From Acridotheres tristis (taxonomy: Eukaryota > Chordata > Aves > Passeriformes > Sturnidae), in the NCBI GenBank assembly GCA_037013685.1, contig CM072891.1, forward strand, positions 1,946,001 to 2,010,000: 64,000 nt of DNA, in the 5' to 3' direction. This document shows, in pieces, positions 13,641 to 27,312 of the stretch (position 1 is the stretch's first letter; the number at the start of each line of letters is the position of its first letter). A model generated the notes under the pieces. That model was given only the letters and a program-made list of their open reading frames with translations, was not told the origin of the DNA and did not search any database. Made by a program: the position numbers and the translations under genes.

Positions 13641-15349
13641 AAAACGACAGAATCTTCAGCACTGATCTCTACTCCTATTTTCCAGATTTTTGACTACATA
13701 TGCCTATAACACTATACATGATCTCTCTCTATCATGAGAATGGATAGTTTAGCTTTTCCCTCGTTAATTCATTAATTCTTCCATGCAAGGGCTTTTCTTC
13801 TTAATCTGTAGCACTTCTGTTTCCAAATAAGCTTTTGGAGAGGACATTTTTAGAAACTGTTTAGAAAGGAGAGAGTAATTGAATCACATAATTGAATCTT
13901 CAGATTTTAGGAAGTAATTTAGAACATGCAGAAAAAAAGTTAGAACATATATATTCAGAACTGTATGATATATTCTTCATGTATCTACATTGTGGAGCAG
14001 CTTTGTCTTCTAATCTGCGTTACTACTACATTCTGTCAAAGTCTGTAGTCAGAAATGGTTCATATTTTAGTATATCTTGCATGATTCTTACATTGTTACC
14101 ACTACAGTGCAGATTCCATTCAAATCCAACAAAATTCTCTTAAAATTTTTACGCAGTAATCTTGCACTCTTTCCTAGAATCATTTTAATAAGTATTGTAT
14201 TTCTTTTTGTGATCTCATTTTTCCTCGTAATTACTCTGCAGAAGCTACTTGAGACAATTTAGAAAATATAGTTCTGTATAATTTCAAAGTAAGCTTCCCT
14301 TAATTCTTTAACCTAAATACTGAAAGTACAGAAATACTTCTATATTATGTCATAAAACCTGTTAAATTAAAGATTTCTTTTGTGCATAAGAGTAAATATT
14401 CTTTTTATAGTATCTGGTATGGCTAATATAATAACCTTTTAAAATATCTTCTTCCAGCAAGACAATTATAATTATTTTACTGTTTGCATATAACTTTTAC
14501 TGATCTTTTTCTCCTTTTTTTTAGCCATATGATTTATTTGCTAATTCTAATATTAATTCTAATGCTAATTGAAAAACTTATTTGGCTTATAGTCCTAATG
14601 TTTTTTATACCGTTTTATTATGTTATTGTAGCTGTAGTTTGTTGAAACTTTATCTGGACTCTTCTAAGTATTAAGGCTTTTTACTTTTTGTAGTACTGTG
14701 TATGTATGACAAATTTGCCAAAATAAAAGTTTGTATTTGGGCAATAGCAAACAGTTTAGAATATTCTACTTTTTCTAATACCTGTCATGCCAATGTTTCT
14801 TTATACTGTGTTTCCACATTAAGAAAATGCTTCATTGCCACTGACAACCAGGTTTGTTATCAGAAGAGTTACAGTTTATTTATAATCTGTTGTTGCCTTA
14901 AAAGTAACTTAGATTCAAGGCTTTACCTTGCACTTGTCTACACTGAGTTTTATCTTTGTCTTCTGATGAAAGGCCTTTGTATTGATATATAAGTCATTCT
15001 TAACAGCAGTAGTGTAAAAACCAGGAGATGTCAAAACATTAAAAATTATTCCTGGATGACTTTCAACATTATATTTGCACAGCTTAAAAAAAAAGGAAGA
15101 TTGATAGCCTGAGTTCCTAGTAATAATCAGTTTCACTTTCACAAATCACATTTGTATAGATACTATGAGAAAAATCTTTACCCCGTAGTTGAGGGAGAGG
15201 TTATGTCAGACTATGGCAAGAAAAAGTGCTGCAATACACTGAATTTCCTTAAGAAAAAGTGGGCATGATGGTGCAAAACCAAAAACTAAATCCATGCAAG
15301 AACAAAATTAAATACAATAAGTTAAGAGAACTCTCAACCTGATTTATGG

Positions 15350-15838
15350 AGTAATTCAGTTTAGGAGGGGTATCAGAAGATCTCTAGTCCAAGTTCTTTC
15401 TTCAGGCAGGGTCAGCTGTGCAGGCAGACGAGACTGTTGATGGCTTTATCTTACTGTGCAGCTTCTCTGCAACATTTTCTAGTGCAAGAGAGTCCTTGTA
15501 AGGAAAAGGTTAAGTCTAATTGGAACCTCTTGTTTCAATGATGCCCTCCTGCCGTACAACACTGCAACGAGCATAAGTTAATCTTCTTTATGACTTTATT
15601 AAGGACCTGTTTTGGGGTCCTTCTGAAGCTGCCTGTTCTCCAGTCTTGATGAAAGAGGCTGAGTTGCTTCAACTTCCATTTTTAAGAGCAAGTACTTCAT
15701 AACCTTACCTGCCTTGGTGGCACCCCACCTTGCTTTAGTTTATTAACATCTTCATTGTACTGGAGGACCCAGACCTGGACTCAGTTCTCTAAAAGCAATC
15801 TAACAGCTGCCAGATGAGGAGGGAAAATTGTTTTTATA
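15350..15838 (-). mobile_element. CR1 LINE fragment (old, degraded)
   Basis: Read on the minus strand, this has the CR1 3'-end layout: the + strand starts with a diverged form of 'ggaagggacctca..gatctctagtccaa' and proceeds to 'ggaggacccagacctggactcagt', matching the CR1 motif for 'packaged product exceeds the mean'-type ORF2 C-terminal DNA. It is 5'-truncated, indel-rich and contains no intact frame. Subfamily is not assigned. Confidence 0.7.
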
Positions 15839-15839
15839 G

Positions 15840-17945
15840 CTCTGCTCCAGATATTTACCTTTGTCAATATAGTTCAACTGAAGCACAACAAGGATTGATT
15901 AAGACAAAAGTAGTGAATATTGAAATACTTTGTAAAAATCCATACATTTAAATCTGTTGTTTCTAATAGTGCAAAAATTACAGAATCAGATCTCTATCTA
16001 AGATTCATGTCTGTCAATGTCTGTGAAGGTGTAGGGGCACCACAAATTGTTGGAAGGAAAATTCTAAACATAAAAGAGAATACAGGGAAATTTAAAAACT
16101 TGTCAGTTTTAATAAAACCTGTATACTGTCAATGCTTGACTCTGTGCCTTAAATTTTTTGCTGTGTTATTTCCTGTCAGCTTAAATGGGTTCTTAGATAT
16201 TTGCAGAGCTGGTACTTGTTTATTGCCATATTAGACTGTGCTCGTGAATTAGGATGTACCTGTTGTCCTGGATGCAAAAGCTGAGTGAACTCTGAGTCAT
16301 GTTTATAATAATTGTGGCTGTATTTTCTTTTTTTTTTTCATTTTAGTGTGTATGCATTGAAGAAATAGGCCTAAAAATGCACCTACTTTATTGCTAGCAT
16401 TGCTACTTCATCTCAAATAGCTGCTATTAGTTATATTTCTATATAAATCCTTCATCCAAGTGTCAGTTGTAGGTTTGTTTGGGTCTTGATCTTCCTGTGT
16501 ATGTGCAGTTCTCTGTGGTATCTGTGTGCAAAAGGCTTTAATGCTTTTACATTTTCTTACCTACAAATATTTGACTTTTGGGTATTGTTACTGTTCTATA
16601 GAAGAAGCAGACCATCTCTTTTCATGCTTTTGCAGCATATAGCATGGCGGTTTCTCTTCTAAACCAAGGTCCTGCTTCTGAAAATCAGTAGTAATTAATC
16701 AGAAATCATGACTTGAAGTGGTATAACAAAAGGTGTTTAGTAGTAGAGGCAGCCTGTTAATGTTTTAGAGGAAACCTTGAGAATTTTATATAGAAATACC
16801 CTAGTAGTTGTGGTCATATGAATCAGGAAAATCATAATTGCTTTCTTGGATGGGATGAGGTATCTACAGTTTTCATTTAGGAAGAAATTTTAATCTTGAT
16901 TTCCATTATTTTGATATTCAACAAAAGTATTTGATTTTTTACTGTAATTTTTTATTTTGTTCTGCTCCACAATTGTCTTAACAAAATTTATTGCATCCTC
17001 TAGTATTTTTCTAGATACAGCAGATGATCACTATTCTTTTCATGTCAACAAAAAATGCTTATTTCATTTAATATATACAAAGGATGTGTTCAGCCTTTAG
17101 ACTTTAACAGAAACAAATACCAATAGGGAAAAGAAATATTGCAATCCCAAGAAAGGAATGAAAAGTAATAAACATAATTGTGACAGTGTAAGAGCCATTT
17201 TGGAAAGAAAGGAAAGCTTTCCTGTGCCTTCAAATTCATTATTAAATAAGATTATTTTATTTTCTTCATAGCATGGCTTTCAGAAGTCTTAATTTTCACA
17301 CCAGAAGGCATTCCAAAAGTGGGAAAGGAAACCTATCATCCCAAGAACTAAGATGCAATTGCAGCATGGGGGGAGGGAAGGAATCCATTATGGAGATCTT
17401 GTGGATAATTTATTATGGAATTGAATGCCTATTTAAATACCTAAAGAAAACAAAAATATTTATTATATTGGGGCTTCTGAAATATAAGGAATTGCCAATT
17501 TTATTTTGGAATAATAGTAGTGATCCCTAGTGAAAGTTCCCAAGAAAAGATTTAAAATTGTCAAGACCACTGAACTATAAGCTGATGCTGTACTTGTCTT
17601 TTCATAAAGGCACAGTCTGAATATGTGGACCTCCAAAGGTGGTGATGGGGACAAAGGTGACACTGAGAATCTCAATGTCACAATGAACTGTTAGAGATAA
17701 TCCCCTTTCCCGTTATAAAAAAGAAAGGAGGGGGATGGAGAGAAAAAGTTTGTGTCTTTGGCTGTGTCTGCAAATTTGAGCATGCCCAAGTGTGTCCTTG
17801 GGCACTGAAGTGGTGGAACTTGTGGTCTTTCCTGGGACAGAGCGTTCTGTTCCAGTGTCAGCCACCCCTGAACAATTTATGGCATGGCTCAGCTGTCAGG
17901 ACATTACAAGGATTTTATCCAGTAGCCAATTTGAAAAATTCCCTG
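15840..17945. other. AT-rich intron sequence between two CR1 fragments
   Basis: No gene is visible. A 104-codon open frame at 15920-16234 (+) lacks any recognisable domain, and its composition resembles translated intron. A 14-nt palindrome (AGGAAAGCTTTCCT) lies at 17210-17223. Confidence 0.55.
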
Positions 17946-17949
17946 TTTC

Positions 17950-18432
17950 CTGGCTAGGATCCCCAGCGCAAGAAGGACATAAATTTGTTGAAGAAAGTCC
18001 AGAGAAGGGCCGCAAAGATTCTCTGAGGGCTGGAGTGCTTGTGTGAGGAAACGCTGGGGGAGTTGGGGTTGTTTAGCCTGGAGAAGAGAAGGCTCGGGGT
18101 GACCCTGCTGTGTCCTTTCAGTGCCTAAACGGGGCTACAGGAAAGCTGCAGAGGGACTTTTTAAAGAGAATATAGTGACAGAACAAGAGGCGAAGTTTTC
18201 AAACTGCGAGAAAACAGGTTTAGGCTCAATACTAAAAAAGAAATTATTTTCTGTGGGAGTGGTGAGGCACTGGCACAGATTGCCCAGAGAAGTGATGGAT
18301 GTTCCGTTCATGGAAGTGTTTAAGGCCAGGTTGGATGGGGCATGGTGGAAGGTGTCCTTGCCCATGACAGGGAGTGTGGAACTAGGTGATCTCTAAATTC
18401 CTCTCCGACCCAACCCTTTCTGTGATTTTTTT
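17950..18432 (+). mobile_element. CR1 LINE 3' fragment (plus orientation)
   Basis: The sequence follows the CR1 ORF2 C-terminus and 3' end: 'aagaaggacat...gtccagagaagggccgcaaagat', then 'ttgtttagcctggagaagagaaggct', and a translated block VVRHWHRLPREV at 18259-18294 that is typical of CR1. It ends with 'gatctctaaattcctctccgacccaa' and a TTCTGTGATT terminal motif. It is 5'-truncated with frameshifts, so it is inactive. Confidence 0.92.
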
Positions 18433-21400
18433 GTCATCTTGCTTTTTTAAATGAGAACGACCAATTAACTAACTGAGAATGCTGGTCCTTGCTAGCTGAT
18501 CTTGATGCCCAAGAATTGTCATAGTTGAGGCTATGAATTTCATATTTACAAATTTTGTCTAATAAAGATATTTTTCTCTGTTTATCAGTTCTGAAGAGAG
18601 AATAGTTCAGGTGTATATATAGTTAAATGCATGATTATTCTGTTATCAGACTTATGGTGGTACATATGCTGAAAAAAATTCTCTCCTTTACTTTTGTAGC
18701 TGTTCCCATGGCTAACAAAAAATTTGTGGGTATCGTATTTTTTTTTATTTTGAAGGAACATGTCAGATATTATGCTGAAAAGTCCATGATAGGTTTAGGA
18801 ACTTTGTTTTTCCAGATCTCATGAACATTTCTATTTTGGTTTGGTTGTTACTTGAAACTTGCTGTAGATGATGTGGTACACTGAACTTTCCAGGGGTTGA
18901 TAGTTGGTCTGAAAGTTGGGAGTTAGTATGAAAATTCTTACTGATCTGATTTCCCTATACATTATGTCTGTTTTAGTGTAATCCAAGTAATACTGTTTAC
19001 CAGAGCCCATCACAAACAGAAGGAAATTGTTTGTAAATTTAAGTTACACATCATGAATTTTTTTTTACAGTGAAAATATTCTATGCTTATTTATGGCTTT
19101 GTGGTTATTTTGGTCAAAACAACTTTTCTGTAGCCAATTGGACCTGTTTTTTCTACCATCTGTGTGTCTTTGGAGTGTTTCTTTTTGTGGTTGGTGCTTT
19201 TGGCCTATCAGGAACAGAGCTAGTTTACTAGAGTTCCTTTCAGCATTTGCTCCATAGAATACTGTTGTCACATTTTCAGAGGTTGTTGCAACATTAATTT
19301 GCTTACTTAAAGTCTAATTTTTGTTTCTTTGGATTTTTTCCCCATGTGAAAATCCTATTGTTATTGTTTATTAAAATCGTCCCTACAGACATTAAGCTCT
19401 AACCTGGCTTCCAGAGAGATTTAAATAGTAATTTATCTTCCTCATTGCTACATAGGATCCTTTGCAAGGTTTATGCTCACGTAACATTTTTTATTTTAAA
19501 TAGATTTTGAAAACTTGCTAAAGTATTTTTGAGAAAAATAAAAAATTGAGAAAAATAAACATTTTAATTAGTTAGAATAACTTTTTTAATTTATACGTTT
19601 CAGAAATGTCCATTCAAGGAAGCTGAATCTATTTTCATGCACATCCAGACTTGAGAATTGATAGCACTTTATCTTATGTTGTTATTGCTGTTTCTCTAAA
19701 GACAAATAGGATGAAGCACATTGCTTTCAGTTTTTCCAGTGCTGTTTTGTTGAAAATGACAAGTCCTTTGTCAAAGCAAATAGTGGATATGCTGGCACCA
19801 GGTATGTCCTCTATATTTGTAGCACTTTAAAAACGGGATGAGAGGATGCAGAATGCCTTCAGTCTGCTTGTTCTTTAAGAGGAACCTCAAATCACTCACT
19901 ACACTACTTGTGACAGGTTCTGAATTTTCCAGTACATGTCAAACTGTGATGGTGACTGTAATCTCAATACTGAATTCCAGACCTCGTCTTTACTGGAGAG
20001 ATAACAATCTTGGTAACATTAAGCTTATTTCTCACAGTAAAATCTGTGTGTTTCATTTATCCCAATGACTTGACAAGTCGCTCATCAGTCGTTCCTCTGA
20101 AGCTGAGGAACCATTAGAGCATGTAATTTTCTAAACACAAGCCCTCCAGTACTAAAAATAATATAGATGTAATTTAAAGCTCTACTATTCATACATCACT
20201 ACTTACAGGAGTTGTGTTGGGACATTCAGTAATTTCTGTCTAGGTAAATTGAATTTTCCACTGAGAAAAGAGACAAGTTCACTTGGTGACATGATGACTT
20301 CTCAAGTGTAAATCACTAGCATGTGGTCAGGGCAAAAGATATTTGTCAAGACTGAAGAAGAATGCTGTCACATTATTCTTCAGTTCTATGAAAAAAGTTA
20401 AATGATACTCTGTTCAAAATTAGAATGGTTTTTCATTCATACCTAACCCTTGCTTTATTTTGAGTACTTTGATTCTCCATGTATGCACCTTTCACAATGT
20501 CCTGTAAAATGCAATATATGTGTATTTTGTTGAGTGTTTTACTGTCTCGTTTTCTTTTCTTCTGTAGAAATGCCTCTGATATTTAATAAATATTCCCTTT
20601 TACCTGTTTTTGAGAATTGTTTGGGAGTTTTAGAACCTTTTCTAAATTATACTCCAAATCACACTATTATAGCCCAGTGTGAACCTGTAATAGATGAACA
20701 GGAAGGGACAATACCACCCAATGAGTTTGTGTGCTGTGGTAGATGCATTTTGTGAGTTAAAGCATTATTATCCTAAGAAAACATTCTTTTCCATAGATGC
20801 TCTCACTTACTATTTAAGTCTCTCTGGAAGCCAGATGAGAGCTTAGTGTCTGTAGGGATGGTTCACTTTAGTATGGAAAGCTATATAGCTTGCTGCCATT
20901 TCTAGTGTGTTGTGTGAAAAGAACACTGAGAAATTAGATGGAAGGTACTTAAATCTTAAATACTTAAATTATATAATCTGTTTTCTCCTGAAACCTAACT
21001 GTTGAGCTGGATTTCTTTTAATCTTCATTATCTTGTGAACACATGGTTCTTGAGTTTAACTGAGAAATGGGTGGGTAACCTATTGTATTCTTTTTATTCC
21101 TGTTGAAGGCAGTGAACTGTGTTTAAGTCAGGGGACCAGTTTCTGACAGATTTCAAAGCAGGCTTTTAGGCTGCTTTACTGATCCATACTTACATGTGTA
21201 ACATCATCCTGAAAGAAAATCAGGAGAAACTCAAGCTCTAGTATATTCTTATGCCAAATTTTCCCATGCCTAATGTTATTTTGCCTAATTTTCTCTGTTA
21301 CATATTTGCTTGTTATTATTTTGCATGTCTGGTTTCTTTAAATACATTGCTATTTTGTCAGAAAAATATAGTTTCTCTTTCTTCCTCAGTTTTGCAAGGA

Positions 21401-24400
21401 TGTGAGAAACTGAAATACAGGTGTGCCTAGATCTGAATAAGTAGCTTGTGATGAGCATGTCTGTGTTTTGTAACTAATTATTCCAGGAACTCTCGTGGCT
21501 AAAGTCTCCAAATGTCACTGTCTACCTGCTCATCCTAATTTCTGCATGTTTCCTCCTGTCCAGTTGAGTAGGTTATGTAGATCTTATATTCAGCTAATCA
21601 GATTCAATGCAATCCCACTCTTTCTGACGAAAAGTCAGGTCTGTGATTTTCTTTACCAGCTCTTGGGAAGTAAAGACATACAAGCATAGAATATTTGTGT
21701 TGTAAATCCAAGTTTCATTCTCATCATTAGTGACACAGTTATGCAGATTTGTTTCTGACCTTTACAAACATTTTTTCTTATTGCTAGTTACTTATTCTTT
21801 AGTTATTCTTTCTTTGTAGTATGTTTAGGAATACTTGGGCTCTACAAGAGGGCACTTCAGCATCTTAAAACTGTTTTTATGGAAAAGGATGATAACCAAT
21901 TTGTACATGAGTTGAATATTAAGGAATTCCTTATATTTCTGTGTTGACATTCTCCTTATTGATAGTTTATTCCCATTGTCCTATTGCAAAATAATGTTGT
22001 GAATGAGAATTAGTCATTGTTAACAAGCCATAAATGAGTTAATGCCGTCCCCATCTGATTATTTGTCGTTCTGAGATGCTGCCTTCACTAACTTTCTGGA
22101 CACATCTTTGTTTATATTTAAGATACTAATACACTCAACTTCTCAAGTACCTCTTGATTATGATTTCCTATGGTTACTTGTATGGAATGAAATCTGGAAA
22201 ACTATCAAGAAAACTGCCACTCTAAGATTAGTTTTTGGTATATATTTTTAAGACCAAGGTTCTATATGCAAAGTCCTGGTGAAACAACAGCTCTAAGGTT
22301 TTTGTTTGTCAGCAGCTAGTAAAAAACAAATTCAGTGGGGTGGTAGGGTTGGTATTTATGGTAAGCTACTTCTGTAATTTAAAGAAATTTTAGTTTGAGA
22401 TGTCATCTTGAAATTACCATAGAACTTTAACTGTAGTGAGGACTGAAGTCTTATGCAGGATTTTTAACTGGAAAAACATGTGCTGCTCATGTATAGTTGT
22501 TTTTGTCTTTGCCTTAGGAAAGACAACATTCCTCTGTGGTTTGTAATAAAATGTTTATGAGTGAAAAACTATTATTTCCAATAGATGATGATGTGTTCCT
22601 ATAAACAAAATTCAGTATGAAAACCAAACAAATTGTGTAGTGGAAACCACTAAAATTGACTTTAGGAACACTAGTCAAAGTCATAATATTAAAAGTTTGT
22701 TTATATTGCTGTGCGATTACAGTATTGATTTGATTTTAAAAGGCTATGTCGTTAGTATTGTTGGAGATAACCACTAAAGGTTAGTTGTGTATTTCATTTG
22801 GTTTCCTACTTTGTAGCAGAGCAATGTTGAGAGAGTTTAAACTCTGCTACTCAGCATAGTCTGATCTTACACTCACCAACCAGTCTACTTTTGTGTCTTC
22901 TGGCTCCAGACTGCAGTGAGTATTTGGGAGCACAATCACATCAAAGAGAATACTTAAAGAGGGATTTCCTCTAATGCATCTGTATATGTGATAATTATTT
23001 CCTTTTAGATACCACAGTTGGCATTATGTTTTTAGAAATAGAAAATTTATGGGAAAAAATACCTTAAGACCATAAAAAACCTCAGATAAATGCTTTTAGT
23101 AGATTTTTTTATCTCCAAGTTTGTTTCACCCTTTCTAAATAATCTTGCTATTAAAAGCAGAATCATCTGGTTTTTGAATATGAAATTCAGTGTATTTTTC
23201 TACATTGAAAATAGACTGCAAAATATTTTGAAATACAAGGTAATATGGGCTCGTGTTTTCCATTGTAACTACTGCCTGTGAAAGGATGGTATTTTTCTAC
23301 ATATTTGACTATAGTCTTAAAAACAATTGTAGGAAATTCTGTTTGTCTACAACTTCTAGAAGAACTTCAACTAGAATATAAATTGTAATTCATTAAAAAA
23401 AAAGCCTGGAGTGGCTTTTATGTATAGTCATTTAATATAATGTTTCATATTTTATGAAACAATATAAATGCTTTTATATCCGTTTGTAGCCTTCTTGATA
23501 GATCAAAGCACTTGGCATAGGCCAAAACCTGTTAAACTTTTTCTGTTTATGGTATAAATTAAAACTCTCTGGAGTGTGGTTTGGCCTAAATCTGATTTAT
23601 TGCTTTGCTTGGCGCTGCATCAGGCTGGTTGTGGTTTTCCATTCGTTTCCAGTTCAGTCGTCATGTTTTTTGATTTCAAATCCTTGCATTGCAGCTTTAT
23701 TTGGGTAGTAATAACTTTCTTTGGTAAGTCTTCATTATAACATAGAGATCAGGCTTTTCTGGGTTTTTTTTTTTATTGTTTTTGTTCAAATTAAACTGAG
23801 CAATAGCTATTCATGCAAATGATGTATTTGTGTATTAAAATTTTGAATTTAGCTTCTCTAGTAACTTTTTATTTAGTGAAGACATTTTCTAGATCAAATC
23901 AATACAGGAAGAAGCTGCAATGAGAAACGTGGTCAGGATTTCCTATGGATAAATCTTATTGATGACAAAGTATAGGATGAAAGGAAGAGTGCACTAGATT
24001 TTGTCTCTTTTACATAAATTTCAACCATGACAATTAGGAATGCTTCATTTATGCTCAACTTTGTGTAATCTTTAGCTGATTTAGTTTTTTCACCTGATCT
24101 TATTGGTACCACATTTAAATAGTGGTTGTGAATAGTATTTCCTTCTACCAAAATTGGCAGATCTTGGCAGACCTTTTTATTTATTTTGACAAAACAAAAC
24201 AAAAAAATCTATTACAATTGTATATGCTTATATGTGTGTCTATGCGAGTGAGAACATCTCTTGTAAGTTGGCTCATTCTGTGATGTTTTTCCTGTTTTGC
24301 ACTTGCTTCATTTTTTTACTAACAGTTTTATTGAACCTCTTAGACAAGTTGTTTAGCATGGGTATATAATATTAAACAAAAAATGAGAAAATTGTACAGT

Positions 24401-26065
24401 TATCTCTAAGGGTGAATGTTATCCTGGTATATGAGCAGGTTTTATTTTTCAGTAATTCTGACTCACCCATCGATTTTTTTTTTATAAAAGAAGCTGCAAG
24501 GGTTACATGGGTTGCATCACAGTGGGAATATATGATATAAAGGTATCACACAAACACTTTCAACATAACTACACGCACACAAAAAAATTGTACTGCAGTA
24601 AATTAAGAAGCATTTAATTTAAAGTGAATCTCTTAGGACAGTGGTTGTGGGGTTTATATCTGGTCTTGTTATTAAGCCTAGCGATTAACAGTCTGTAGTT
24701 AGACACACTGTTTAATGCAGAGACCACTGAACTCATTAGAAGAGTTCTGTTTTGGATTATGCCTTTAGCAGTGCTTATCCATTCAAACATCCCTTACAAT
24801 TTAATCTAAGTGGAGAAATGCTGATGTTTGGGGATTTGTTGACACACATCAATAAAAAGAAGTTCTGAAGCAAGAGTACCATTCCTTGACCTGTGTTATG
24901 AAAATATTTTATACTGCTTGTTCGTGTTGTTCTAGTCCTAAAGCAGATTATCCCAAAGACAGTTGTGATAAAATCAGCTGCACTGAATCCTCAATTTAAA
25001 TTGTAAGCAAACTACAGATTGATTGTGGAGTAGGTGGGAAGAGGAGACACAAAGATATGAGAAGTTTATTTTAGACAGCTATTTAGGAATAAATTAGCAA
25101 TTGCAGATATCATAAAACAACACATCAGATAGTTAAAATTATGGTAGCACAGATATTTAATGCAAGTTAATTTTGTGTCTTTTAACTGTAAGTTCTTTAA
25201 AAGCATAAACGAACAAATATTTGTTTGGAAAAATATACAGGTGCTTATGGAATAGGAAAATTAGTGAGTGTTCATGACTGAGAGTGAAAATGCCAGGATG
25301 GTAATGCAAAACAAATTACATGGTGAAAATATTTCATTTCATCCAGTAAAAAAAAGGTAGGAGACTACCAGGAAAACTAAACTCAAGAAAGTTGGGAAAG
25401 GACTATGAATAAGAAACTGAAGATGTAGAGACAGCATGTAAATGGATGTAAAAGTGACAAAGAGAATAAAAACTTAAGAAAATGAGCCAGCTGATTCAGA
25501 AATACAGCAAGGGAATGCGGACATTCAAAATTACTTTGATTGAATACATTAAGAAGAAAGCATTGCATGTTTGAAATGTTGCACAGAAATACTTCTGGAT
25601 ATGTGAGTTAAATATTTTCCACAGTATCCATTTGCCCAGAAAAAATAGAAATGAAAAAGCAAAAAGAAAGTAGTTATATTTGTATTTTATTTTTGATAAT
25701 ATAACACTGTACAGTTTATCAGTTTATAATAAATCCATTTTATAAGTGACAGGTGTGCTTTTATGCTATGGAAAATAACTCCAGCAAGCTGAAAGTCTCA
25801 TTACAGGGACTTTCTTACCTGACTTTTTCAAAAACATAAATTATTTTCATCAAAATGAACTTCTGCCTTTTGCTTTCCCCCCCAGATTTTTGTTTTTAAT
25901 TCTCCCCTCTTCCCATATGATAATGTATTTAAGTGGCAATTGCAATTTACAGTAAGCTTAGTTCTTGTACATGTGATGAGTGTATTCACCCTTTATTTAA
26001 CCAAGTAGCTGATTCTGAGATTAACAAGGTCTGATTTTGTTTGTAAAAAGGCAGCACTGAAATGG
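18433..26065. other. AT-rich unique intron sequence
   Basis: No gene or repeat is recognised over about 7.6 kb. Small features are a 9-bp hairpin at 23441-23461 and a pyrimidine tract joined to TAG|GTAAAT at 20243/20244, a weak recursive-splice candidate. Open frames are 91 codons or fewer and look like chance. Confidence 0.55.
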
Positions 26066-26069
26066 ATGG

Positions 26070-26156
26070 TCTGCTGTAGCTGATCCTGCTTGAGCAGGGA
26101 CTGGATCAGGTGATTTCCAGAGGACCCCGGTAACTTTCTGTGATTCTCTGAAATAC
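26070..26156 (+). mobile_element. CR1 LINE 3'-terminal fragment (short)
   Basis: 'gatcctgcttgagcagggactgg' followed by 'caggtgatttccagaggacc' and 'tttctgtgattctctg' matches the extreme 3' end of CR1, with its terminal TTCTGTGATTCT-type repeat. Only about 90 bp are recognisable; earlier CR1 sequence may extend upstream but is too diverged to call. Confidence 0.8.
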
Positions 26157-26335
26157 ATACATGATGTGAGAAACAAAATGTTGTAAATAGAAACAGATGC
26201 ATGATGAACATCTGTTTCCAACAGTGTTTAGCACTTACACAGCAATTACAAGGCCTGTAGTCCTGTATATTTTGCATTTGTTTTGGTGTTTTTTCCACCG
26301 TGAACACCTTGAAGAAGTGGCTTTCACACTGAAGA

Positions 26336-26415
26336 GCTTGGGGGGATTTTTTGGATTTTTTTGGGGAGGGTTTTTTTGAGGGTTTGGGATATATTTTGGT
26401 GGAGGGGGTGGGTTT
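26336..26415 (+). repeat. G/T-rich tract with G-quadruplex potential
   Basis: Six or more G runs of 3-6 (from GGGGGG at 26340 to GGG at 26410-26412) are separated by T runs on the sense strand. Four runs at 26380-26412 could form a quadruplex with one long loop. A similar but weaker G/T-rich tract lies at 35103-35142. Confidence 0.55.
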
Positions 26416-26527
26416 CAGATCTAATCGAATTTAGTGGGGGGATTCATTTAATTTGTAATGTCTACTCATGTAAGTAAATATTTGAAAAACTTACAGCATT
26501 AATTATTTGTATTACTTTTTCTGTGCT

Positions 26528-26558
26528 AGTATTTTTTCTTCGCCAGTATTTTTTCTTC
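26528..26558. repeat. short direct repeat (14 nt, period 17)
   Basis: AGTATTTTTTCTTC occurs at 26528-26541 and again at 26545-26558. It looks like a small tandem duplication in T-rich sequence. Confidence 0.85.
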
Positions 26559-27275
26559 ACTGCTGAGAAGCAGTGGTATTTTTTTCTAGTTTTTATCACA
26601 GTTTTGTGCTTCTTGTTTCCATGGTAACTTTTTCTTTTTTGCACAGTGCTTCAAAAGAACCAGAGGGATTCTGTGAGGTTTTTTTATTATTTATTTAATT
26701 GCATGAAAACCTAACTGAGTATGCTGTTCTGTAAAAATCCTCAAATATCTCAAGTGCAAATGTGGCTTTTAACTATTAAGGCATTATAGTTTTATCTTCC
26801 TACTTTTTTAGCAATCATCCAGTCTTTATTCTTTCATATTCAACATATTCTTTAAAAATTGTCTTTATCTATTTATTCTGCAATATTCCTATATTGCATA
26901 CTATGGTGTCAGAGTAACTTAAAGCTGTTGAAGACAATCTGCAAATGCTTGCAATCATCTCCAATAATCTGACTTCTCTACAAATCAAGCCAAGTGCAAC
27001 ACTGAGCATGCACAATAAGTAGAATTTATTACTTTTTTCTGCAGTTCTAAAAGGCTAATATTCCACCTACTGTTAAGAATCTGACTAAATCATACTCTAT
27101 TAAAATTACATATTCCTAGGGCATCACTGGAATATGCTGCAAACCAGAGAGTTTTCCTTCTGGGCTATTGCAAGATCTTTCTTGAACAGTTACATTTTAT
27201 CTTTTCAAGCGAGGTTTTTAATGATACAGTATGGATGAGATTGGCTCCACTCCGAGAATAAATAAGGTAGAAAAT

Positions 27276-27312
27276 AGTCGTTATATCTTTCTTCTCTTTC
27301 AGGCAGGTGAGA
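27276..27312 (+). promoter_or_regulatory. NOVA1: candidate recursive splice site
   Basis: A strong pyrimidine tract (ATCTTTCTTCTCTTTC) leads to AG at 27301-27302 and a second AG at 27305-27306, immediately followed by GTGAGA. Use of the second AG creates an acceptor abutting a donor; use of the first would define a 4-nt exon. Another GTGAGT starts at 27319. Function is inferred. Confidence 0.4.

Larger units (their letters stand above)
8900..15345. other. AT-rich unique intron sequence
   Basis: It holds a T15 run at 10111-10125, an A17 run at 10586-10602 and a YCAY cluster at 13519-13640. Nothing resembles a gene; frames of up to 96 codons here have no domain, signal or splice support. Confidence 0.55.

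Noticed and set aside
18121..18396. 91-codon + frame that looks protein-like
   Set aside because: It is the decayed ORF2 C-terminus of a CR1 LINE (VVRHWHRLPREV), not a host gene.
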